A DNA stretch of 64,000 bases, from positions 1 through 64,000 of the forward strand of contig JAWKZP010000015.1 of assembly GCA_041395905.1 (NCBI GenBank). The letters are read 5' to 3'. The translations under genes and the position numbers were made by a program. Shown here piece by piece: positions 58,458 to 64,000 of the stretch; the first letter of the stretch is position 1, and every line of letters begins with the position of its first letter. Origin of the DNA: UBA7803 sp041395905. GTDB lineage: Bacteria > Pseudomonadota > Gammaproteobacteria > Pseudomonadales > Azotimanducaceae. The notes beneath the pieces were generated by a model. That model was not told the DNA's origin and ran no database searches. It worked only from the letters and a program-made list of their open reading frames with translations.

Positions 58458-59743
58458 ATGTGGTGGACTCTGTACCAGCTCCTGTTGCTCGTCGCGGCGC
58501 CGCTGGTGCGGATTCGCTTGTGGTGGCGCGCGCGCCGCGAGCCCGAGTACGCGCGGCGCCGGGGCGAGCGCTTCGGCCGCGCTCCGGCGGGGTGCCCGCG
58601 GGGGTGATCTGGTTTCATACGGTAAGCGCCGGCGAGGCCATCGGCGCGGCGCCGCTGGTGCGGGCGCTGGCGCAGCGGTTTGCCGAGGTGCCGGTGCTGG
58701 TGACCACCATGACGCCCACCGGCCGCGCTCAGGTTCAGCAGCGCCTTGGCGACCTCGTGGCGCACTGCTACGCACCCTACGACTTTCCCTGGGCCGTACG
58801 GCGTTTCTTCGACCAGGTTCGCCCGCGCCTGCTGGTGCTGATGGAGACGGAGCTCTGGCCCAACACCATTGCCGCCGCGGCGGCCCGCGGGGTGCCGGTC
58901 GTACTGGTGAACGCACGTCTCTCGCGCCGTTCCGCCGCCGGCTACCGGCGTCTCGGGAGCTTCACCCGCAGCATGCTGACACGCCTCACCGCCATTGCCT
59001 GCCAGTATCCGGATGATGCCGAACGGTTTCTGGCTCTGGGTGCGCCGCCGGACCGGGTTTGCGTGGCCGGCAGCGTCAAGTTCGATCTGACCGCGCCTGA
59101 AGATGCCGGGCCGAGAATTGCCGCCCTGCGCCGCCGATGGGCGCTGGGCCCGGCGCCGGTGTGGATCGCCGGCAGTACCCACGCGGGCGAGGACGAGATG
59201 ATTCTCGCGGCCCATGAGCAGGTGCGCCGCCGTCATCCGGACGTGCGGCTGCTGCTGGTGCCGAGACACCCGGCACGGGCGGAGCAGGTGCGGGATCTGT
59301 GCCGTGCCCGCGGCTGGTCGACGGCCCTGCAGAGTCAGAGCGACGGTCTGGATGATGGGCGGGCCGAGATCCTCATCGGCGATCGCATGGGAGAGCTGCT
59401 GGTGCTGTACGCGCTCGCCGACGTCGCCTTCGTGGGCGGCAGTCTGGTGCCCATCGGTGGTCACAACCCCATCGAGCCCGCGCTCTGGGGCGTGCCGGTG
59501 CTCATGGGGCCGTATCGATTCAACTTCGCCGACGTGTCGCAGCGCTTTCAGCAGGCCGGGGCGCTGCGCGAGGTTGCCGACGCGGACGCGCTTGCCGCGG
59601 CGCTCGGCGAGTGGTTTGACGACGAGACGGCCCGCCGGGCGGCGGGCGCTGCGGGGCAGGCCGTGGTGGCGGCGAACCGGGGCGCCAGCGCCCGCCTGCA
59701 GGCGCTACTGATCGCCCAGGTCAGCGCTGCGATTGCGCAGTGA
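58458..59743 (+). pseudogene. waaA: 3-deoxy-D-manno-octulosonic acid transferase, frame interrupted
   Basis: WaaA/KdtA transfers Kdo residues to lipid IVA and is normally essential. The sequence is present end to end but in two frames. ATG 58458 opens a 49-codon ORF encoding the family's membrane anchor (MWWTLYQLLLLVAAPLVRIR) and then RREPEYARRRGERFG; after a GGGG run at 58589-58592 the frame ends at TGA 58605-58607. The remainder continues in another frame, VIWFHTVSAGEAIGAAPLVRAL, VLMETELWPN, VNARLSRRSAAGYRRL, AGSTHAGEDE and GGHNPIEPALWGVPVLMGP, all intact. One extra G would restore a normal protein. Alternatively GTG 58604, overlapping the TGA, restarts a 379-residue catalytic domain. Error, mutation or true split gene cannot be separated here. 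Confidence 0.85.
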
Positions 59744-61090
59744 GTTGACCCGTTCAACCGGATTGGCGGAATCGGCGAAGCGGTTGAACTCGGCCAGGTC
59801 TTCCTCGCTCAGCGTGCCCACTGCCTGCTTCAGACCCATGAGGTCGAGCATGTAGTTGTAGCGCGAGTCTGCGTAGTCGAACTGCGAGAGGTACAGCCGC
59901 TGCTGCGCCTGCAGCACGTCGACGATGTTGCGCGTGCCCACCTCGTAGCCCGTCTGGGTTGCTTCCAGGGCCGATTGCGCCGATTCGATGGATCGCGCGC
60001 GGGCGCGCACGCGCACCACGTCGGTAGCCACGGCGCGGAACAGGTTGCGGGTATCCCGGGTAACGGTCAGCTGCTGCGCAACCAGCTGCTGACGCGCCTG
60101 TTCCATCTGCGCGCGCGCTTCGCTGGTCCGGGCGCTGGTGAAGCCGCCCTGATAGATGGGCAGAGTAATGGTCAGGCCGTACACGGTCTGCTCCACCTCG
60201 CTGCCCAGGAACGAGGTGCCACCGGTCTTGTTGTAGTTGTGCGTGGCCGTGGCGTCGACCGTGGGAAGGTGCCCGGAGCGGCGTGCCTGCAGGTTGCGCT
60301 CCGCGGCCTTGAGCTGCGCTTCCGCGGCGAGTATGTTGAGGTTGCTTTCCAGCGCGACGTTGAGCCACTCGTCTTCGTTGCGCGGCTGCGGATTGACGAT
60401 CGGCAGATCTTCGGAAATGCGCGCCAGACGGTTGTAGGATTCGCCCGTCAGCGTGCGCAGCGACTCGAAGTAGATGTCCTGGTCGCTGTCGGCCTGGATG
60501 CGTCGGACCACGGAGTTGTCGTACGCTGCCTGCGCCTCGAGCACGTCGGTGATGGCCACCAGGCCGACGTCGAAGCGCTGCTGCACCTGTTCCAGCTGGC
60601 GCTTGACCGCGGCTTCCTCCGCCATGGTGGATTCGAGCAGGTCCTGAGCGCGCAGCACGTTCAGATAGGCGCCCACCACGCGGCTGATCAGTTGCTGCTC
60701 CTGGGAGCGCAGATCCAACTCGGCACCCTGGACGCTGGCTTTCGCGCTGCGCAGGTTGAACCAGCTCTCCACGTCGACGATGGGCTGGGCCAGCCGCGCC
60801 TGCCAGCCGTTGTCGTTGAAGTCCTGGTTGAACTGCGAGTTTCCGGGAAATTCGCGCTCGTTCCAGTTGGTCTGTGCGCCGGCGGTAATGTTCGGCAGCA
60901 GCGCCGCTCGCGCCAGGGGCACGGCCTGCTCGCGGGCGTCGTAACCCGCGCGGGCGGCACCGAGCACGGGGTCGTTCTGCCAGGCGGTCTGGTAGATCTC
61001 CAGCAGATCCTCGGCGTGCCCGGCCATGGGCCCGGTCAGCGCTAACAGCGTCAGGGTCAGGCGAACGGATTTCAACAACGGGTGATGCAT
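59705..61090 (-). CDS. tolC: TolC family outer-membrane efflux channel
   Basis: A 461-residue TolC-type protein that forms the trimeric outer-membrane duct for efflux pumps and type I secretion. The signal peptide is MHHPLLKSVRLTLTLLALTG...GHA, followed by EDLLEIYQTAWQNDPVLGAARAG. The two structural repeats are visible (RVVGAYLNVLRAQDLLEST, QRFDVGLVAITDVLEAQAAYD; QTGYEVGTRNIVDVLQAQQRLYLSQFDYADSRYNYMLDLMGLKQAVGTLSEEDL). Length is close to E. coli TolC (493). ATG 61090 is chosen; ATG 61108 would add six residues. Its last 39 bp overlap the 3' end of waaA. Confidence 0.93.
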   Translation of the reverse strand: MHHPLLKSVRLTLTLLALTGPMAGHAEDLLEIYQTAWQNDPVLGAARAGYDAREQAVPLARAALLPNITAGAQTNWNEREFPGNSQFNQDFNDNGWQARLAQPIVDVESWFNLRSAKASVQGAELDLRSQEQQLISRVVGAYLNVLRAQDLLESTMAEEAAVKRQLEQVQQRFDVGLVAITDVLEAQAAYDNSVVRRIQADSDQDIYFESLRTLTGESYNRLARISEDLPIVNPQPRNEDEWLNVALESNLNILAAEAQLKAAERNLQARRSGHLPTVDATATHNYNKTGGTSFLGSEVEQTVYGLTITLPIYQGGFTSARTSEARAQMEQARQQLVAQQLTVTRDTRNLFRAVATDVVRVRARARSIESAQSALEATQTGYEVGTRNIVDVLQAQQRLYLSQFDYADSRYNYMLDLMGLKQAVGTLSEEDLAEFNRFADSANPVERVNSLRNRSADLGDQ

Positions 61091-61108
61091 TGGCGGATTC
61101 AACCTCAT

Positions 61109-61373
61109 GGCAGCTGCTGGCCGGGGCCGGTACCGGGTCGGGTGCCGGTCTCGCGCTCCTGTACCGGGCACGGCCCCAGGGCCGGCAACCGGGCGTGCGA
61201 CGCGCACGGATCAGCCCGCGAGTTTAGCAAAGCCCCAGGCTTGTAGTCGTGTCATACGCGTGAATGGTTTGCATCTGTCGCCCCCGTCCAACGCCTGCTG
61301 TCACTTTTTTTTTCGACCGCCGCTGGCCCGGAGGGTCTTCGTAGCGAGATTGTCGGGAATGCGAGTCAAGCCC
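61109..61373. other. Intergenic part of the tolC/DUF1249 divergent gap
   Basis: The tolC-DUF1249 gap is 331 bp from chosen start to chosen start. It contains a run of nine T (61305-61313), a short inverted repeat AAGCC-CCA-GGCTT (61230-61242) and the DUF1249 promoter at its right end. I see no ORF, RNA gene or convincing tolC promoter in the rest. Confidence 0.5.
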
Positions 61374-61402
61374 GTGACGCTTTCGAGGGCCGTGGGTATA
61401 GT
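61374..61402 (+). promoter_or_regulatory. Candidate sigma70 promoter for DUF1249-cpdA-parE
   Basis: GTGACG (61374-61379) and TATAGT (61397-61402) are spaced by 17 bp, with 4 and 5 matches of 6 to the consensus. Transcription would begin near 61409, about 13 bases before the GTG start of the DUF1249 gene. Confidence 0.5.
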
Positions 61403-61421
61403 AGTCCCCCGATCGTGAAGA

Positions 61422-61883
61422 GTGCGTCAGACATTGCCCCACAGGAGCAAACGTTACCGGGTCGACCTGCCGGCGCAGATGGCGGAGTGCGACGCGAACT
61501 ACCTGCGGCTGCGCAAGCTGTTTCCGCGGCTGCATGACGATGACGTGACGCTGTTCGGCATCGCTCTGGGTGAGCACCCTCACGAGGTCCGCATCGAGGT
61601 GATCGAGCGTGGTCCCTACACCACGCTGCTGCAGCTGTCGCTGCTGCCTGAAGTTCCCTGGAACCTGCGCCCGCGTCTGACCGTGCGGATGTACCACGAT
61701 GCCCGCAGCGCCGAGGTGGTGGGATTTCATCGGAGCCGGCATTTCCGACCCGTGTACGAGTACCCGAATCCGCACATGCACCAGCCGGACGAGAAGGCGC
61801 AGGTGAATCGCTTCCTGGGCGAGCTGTTGTCGCTGTGCCTGCATCACGGGGTCGCGGCGATAGAGCCGGTGCTGGCGGATTGA
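61422..61883 (+). CDS. DUF1249 family protein
   Basis: A 153-residue DUF1249 (YqiB-like) protein. Conserved blocks are AECDANYLRLRKLFP, TLFGIALGEHPHEVRIEVIERGPYTTLLQL and LTVRMYHDARSAEVVGFHRSRHFRPVYEYPNPHMHQPDEKAQVNRFLGELLSLCL. The family accompanies cpdA and parE in many gammaproteobacteria, but its function is not known. GTG 61422 is taken as start; TTG 61434 is an alternative. The stop overlaps the start of cpdA, so this is the first gene of a DUF1249-cpdA-parE operon. Confidence 0.9.
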   Translation: MRQTLPHRSKRYRVDLPAQMAECDANYLRLRKLFPRLHDDDVTLFGIALGEHPHEVRIEVIERGPYTTLLQLSLLPEVPWNLRPRLTVRMYHDARSAEVVGFHRSRHFRPVYEYPNPHMHQPDEKAQVNRFLGELLSLCLHHGVAAIEPVLAD

Positions 61884-62701
61884 CCCCGACCAGGGCACAG
61901 CCGGCCCGGGTACTGCATCTCACCGACACCCACCTGCGCGCGGCACCCGCTGCGCGCCTCATCGGCATCGATACCGAAGCCACGCTGCGTGCCGTGCTTG
62001 CTCGTGCATTCGCTGACCCGGTGGCCGCCGATGGCGTCGACCTGGTCATCGCGTCGGGCGACATCGCCCACGATCCGGAGCCCTCGGCGTATCGTCGCTT
62101 CCTGCAGGTGCTGCGCGCGTTCCATTCCGGCGCGCTGCTGTGCGTGCCCGGCAACCACGATCTGCTCGCGCCCATGGCGGACGCGGGCCTGGTCGCAGGG
62201 CTCCCTGCCGAGCTTCGGGTCGGCAGCTGGGGGCTCATCGGGTTCGACAGCCATCGCGACGACCAGGTGCAGGCAGGCCTCACCACCGACGATCTCGAGC
62301 TGCTGCGCGCCAGCCTGGATGCCAGTACCGCCTCGCACCTGCTTGCGGTGTGCCATCACCCGCCGGTGGCCGTGGGTTGTCCCTGGCTGGACAAAGACCG
62401 CATCGCACCGGGTGCGGAGCTGATAGAATTGCTGGCTGGGCAGCCACGGGTCAGAGGGCTGCTGTTCGGTCATCTGCACCAGGTCGTGGACGTTGCAGGC
62501 GTCGGGCTCAGGCTGCTGGGTACGCCGTCGACCTGCTTCCAGTTTGCCCCGCGCAGTGAGCGCTTCACCATCGACACCGACGACGAATCCGGTCAGCCCG
62601 GCTATCGCTGGCTGCTGCTGGGCAACGACGGAGCGCTGGAGACGCAGGTGCAACGGGTGCCCGATTTTTCCATGAGCATCGACTTAGCCGACAGGTCCTG
62701 A
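61880..62701 (+). CDS. cpdA: 3',5'-cyclic-AMP phosphodiesterase
   Basis: A 273-residue calcineurin-like metallophosphoesterase that hydrolyses cAMP to AMP. Metal ligands are complete: LHLTDTHL (D-x-H), ASGDIAHD, CVPGNHDLLAP (GNHD), VCHHPP and LFGHLHQVVDV (G-H-x-H). Length matches E. coli CpdA (275). The only suitable start is TTG 61880, whose TTGA overlaps the DUF1249 stop; the mature sequence then reads TPTRAQPARVLHLTDTH. It precedes parE by 4 bp, as in E. coli. A possible source of its substrate, a class III cyclase, is encoded at 16 kb. Confidence 0.93.
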   Translation: MTPTRAQPARVLHLTDTHLRAAPAARLIGIDTEATLRAVLARAFADPVAADGVDLVIASGDIAHDPEPSAYRRFLQVLRAFHSGALLCVPGNHDLLAPMADAGLVAGLPAELRVGSWGLIGFDSHRDDQVQAGLTTDDLELLRASLDASTASHLLAVCHHPPVAVGCPWLDKDRIAPGAELIELLAGQPRVRGLLFGHLHQVVDVAGVGLRLLGTPSTCFQFAPRSERFTIDTDDESGQPGYRWLLLGNDGALETQVQRVPDFSMSIDLADRS

Positions 62702-62705
62702 GCGT

Positions 62706-64000
62706 ATGGCCGCAGCCAAATATTCCGCCGAATCACTGCAGGTGCTTTCCGGCCTCGAGCCCGTGCGGCGCCGGCCGGGCATGTACACGGACACCAGCCG
62801 CCCCAATCATCTGGTGCAGGAGGTCGTGGACAACAGCGTCGACGAGGCGCTCGCCGGGTTCGCTCACGAAATCGAGGTGACGCTGTTCCGGGACGGCTCG
62901 GTGGAAGTGATCGACGACGGCCGCGGCATGCCGGTGGACGAGCATCCCAAGTACAAGCTTTCCGGCGTGGAATTGATCCTCACGCGGCTGCACGCGGGGG
63001 GTAAGTTCGACAACGAGAACTACAACTTTTCCGGCGGCCTGCATGGTGTCGGCGTGTCGGTGGTCAACGCGCTGTCGGAGTGGCTGGAGGTGGAGGTCAA
63101 GCGCGACGGACAACTCTACCGGCAGCGCTACAAGAAGGGCAATCCAACCGGCAAGCTGCAGGCGGTGGACAGCGTCGGCAAGCGCAACACGGGCACGCGG
63201 GTGCACTTCCTGCCGGAGGCCGCGTACTTCGACTCGCCGCGGATTTCGGTGCCGCGGCTCAAGCACCTGCTGCGCGCCAAGGCGGTGCTGTGCCCCGGGC
63301 TGCGGGTCAGCCTGAACGTCGAAGCGGACCCGGAAGAAAACGTCAGCTGGTTCTACGAGGACGGCCTCAAGAGCTATCTGCAGACTGCTCTCGCCGGCGC
63401 CGAGGCGATTCCCGCGGAGCCCTTCATGCACGGTGCCGAGGGCAACCAGGAAGCCGTCGACTGGGCGCTGCAGTGGGTGGTGGACGGCGGCGAGCTGGTG
63501 ACCGAGTCCTACGTGAACCTGATCCCCACGCCCCAGGGCGGCACCCATGTCAACGGGCTGCGCAGCGGGCTGATCGAGGCGCTCAAGGAGTTCTGCGAGT
63601 TCCGCGATCTGCTGCCGCGCGGCATCAAGCTCACGGGCGAGGATCTCTGGGAGCAGTGCGCCTACGTGCTGTCGGCGAAGCTCGCCGATCCGCAGTTCTC
63701 CGGGCAGACCAAGGAAAAGCTGTCGTCGCGGCAGTCCGCCGCGTTCATCGGCGGCGTCGCCAAGGACGCCTTCAGCCTGTGGCTCAACGAGCACCCCCAG
63801 GACGGCGAGCGGCTCGCCGAGCTCGCCATCGGCAACGCCCAGCGGCGGGTGCAGGCCAGCAAGAAGGTGGCGCGCAAGAAGGTCACTGCGGGGCCGGCGC
63901 TGCCCGGCAAGCTGGCCGACTGCTCCGGCCAGGACGCCGACCGGGCGGAACTGTTTCTGGTGGAGGGCGACTCCGCCGGCGGCTCGGCGAAGCAGGCGCG
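62706..64000 (+). CDS. parE: DNA topoisomerase IV subunit B, N-terminal part
   Basis: ATPase subunit of topoisomerase IV, which decatenates daughter chromosomes. The visible 431 codons hold the GHKL ATPase domain (LVQEVVDNSVDEALAG, DGRGMPVDEHP, FSGGLHGVGVSVVNALS), the transducer domain with the QTKEKLSS lysine loop, and the start of the TOPRIM domain with EGDSAGGSAKQAR. The gene runs off the window end, so about 200 C-terminal residues are missing. GGLHGVGVSVVNALS and the close link to cpdA support parE rather than gyrB. It starts at ATG 62706, 4 bp after cpdA. Confidence 0.95.
   Translation, partial: MAAAKYSAESLQVLSGLEPVRRRPGMYTDTSRPNHLVQEVVDNSVDEALAGFAHEIEVTLFRDGSVEVIDDGRGMPVDEHPKYKLSGVELILTRLHAGGKFDNENYNFSGGLHGVGVSVVNALSEWLEVEVKRDGQLYRQRYKKGNPTGKLQAVDSVGKRNTGTRVHFLPEAAYFDSPRISVPRLKHLLRAKAVLCPGLRVSLNVEADPEENVSWFYEDGLKSYLQTALAGAEAIPAEPFMHGAEGNQEAVDWALQWVVDGGELVTESYVNLIPTPQGGTHVNGLRSGLIEALKEFCEFRDLLPRGIKLTGEDLWEQCAYVLSAKLADPQFSGQTKEKLSSRQSAAFIGGVAKDAFSLWLNEHPQDGERLAELAIGNAQRRVQASKKVARKKVTAGPALPGKLADCSGQDADRAELFLVEGDSAGGSAKQA

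Noticed and set aside
61305..61313. Run of nine T as a possible terminator tract
   Set aside because: No stem precedes it on the plus strand, and both adjacent genes point away from it, so there is nothing to terminate.

Overview
The window is a GC-rich, densely coded bacterial chromosome segment with no mobile elements, CRISPR arrays, rRNA or tRNA genes that I could recognise. Family content and gene order point to a gammaproteobacterium outside the Enterobacterales. Evidence includes rppH-ptsP and lgt-thyA-folA, glnE-ilvE-waaF-waaC-waaG-waaP followed by a carbamoyltransferase as in Pseudomonas, DUF1249-cpdA-parE, FabV as enoyl reductase, and a split glycine decarboxylase (gcvPB). The genus cannot be named from this sequence alone.

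Layout. 1-19 kb is housekeeping: the end of gcvPB, a DUF255 thioredoxin-fold protein, rppH-ptsP, phoD, an SDR/NRDE pair, lgt-thyA-folA, an unknown cysteine-containing protein, a translationally coupled trio (lipoprotein S9 peptidase, AcoX-like NAD-kinase-family protein, fabV), a class III adenylate cyclase, hemE and a VanZ-like protein. 18.7-28.7 kb is a run of small, mostly minus-strand genes: four GNAT acetyltransferases, two VOC proteins, several DUF families, small lipoproteins, a CYTH-ACT fusion, an RRM RNA-binding protein and a diguanylate cyclase. 28.8-34 kb carries ilvD and argA (minus strand) and a PilB/GspE-type ATPase (plus strand). 34-40.4 kb is a complete minus-strand pgaABCD operon for poly-N-acetylglucosamine. 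40.6-54 kb is glnE-ilvE followed by a tightly overlapping LPS inner-core operon: two heptosyltransferases, a double WaaG-type glucosyltransferase, a heptose kinase, a double kinase, a carbamoyltransferase and a GT4 glycosyltransferase. 54-60 kb continues the LPS theme with a lipid A acyltransferase, hldE and a split or frameshifted waaA, around an FAD oxidoreductase/aldo-keto reductase pair. 60-64 kb has tolC (minus) and DUF1249-cpdA-parE (plus), with parE cut by the window end.

Functionally the right half is a cell-envelope region: inner-core LPS assembly and decoration, lipid A acylation, an exopolysaccharide and an outer-membrane efflux channel. The window holds both a cyclase and a phosphodiesterase for cAMP, and one diguanylate cyclase that could feed the c-di-GMP-dependent Pga synthase (inference).

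The most noteworthy items are a staircase of overlapping six-codon ORFs between lgt and thyA, a two-headed WaaG protein, waaA broken into a membrane-anchor ORF and a catalytic ORF joined by a GTGA overlap, a CYTH-ACT fusion, an in-frame hexanucleotide repeat in waaC, and a possibly leaderless glnE.
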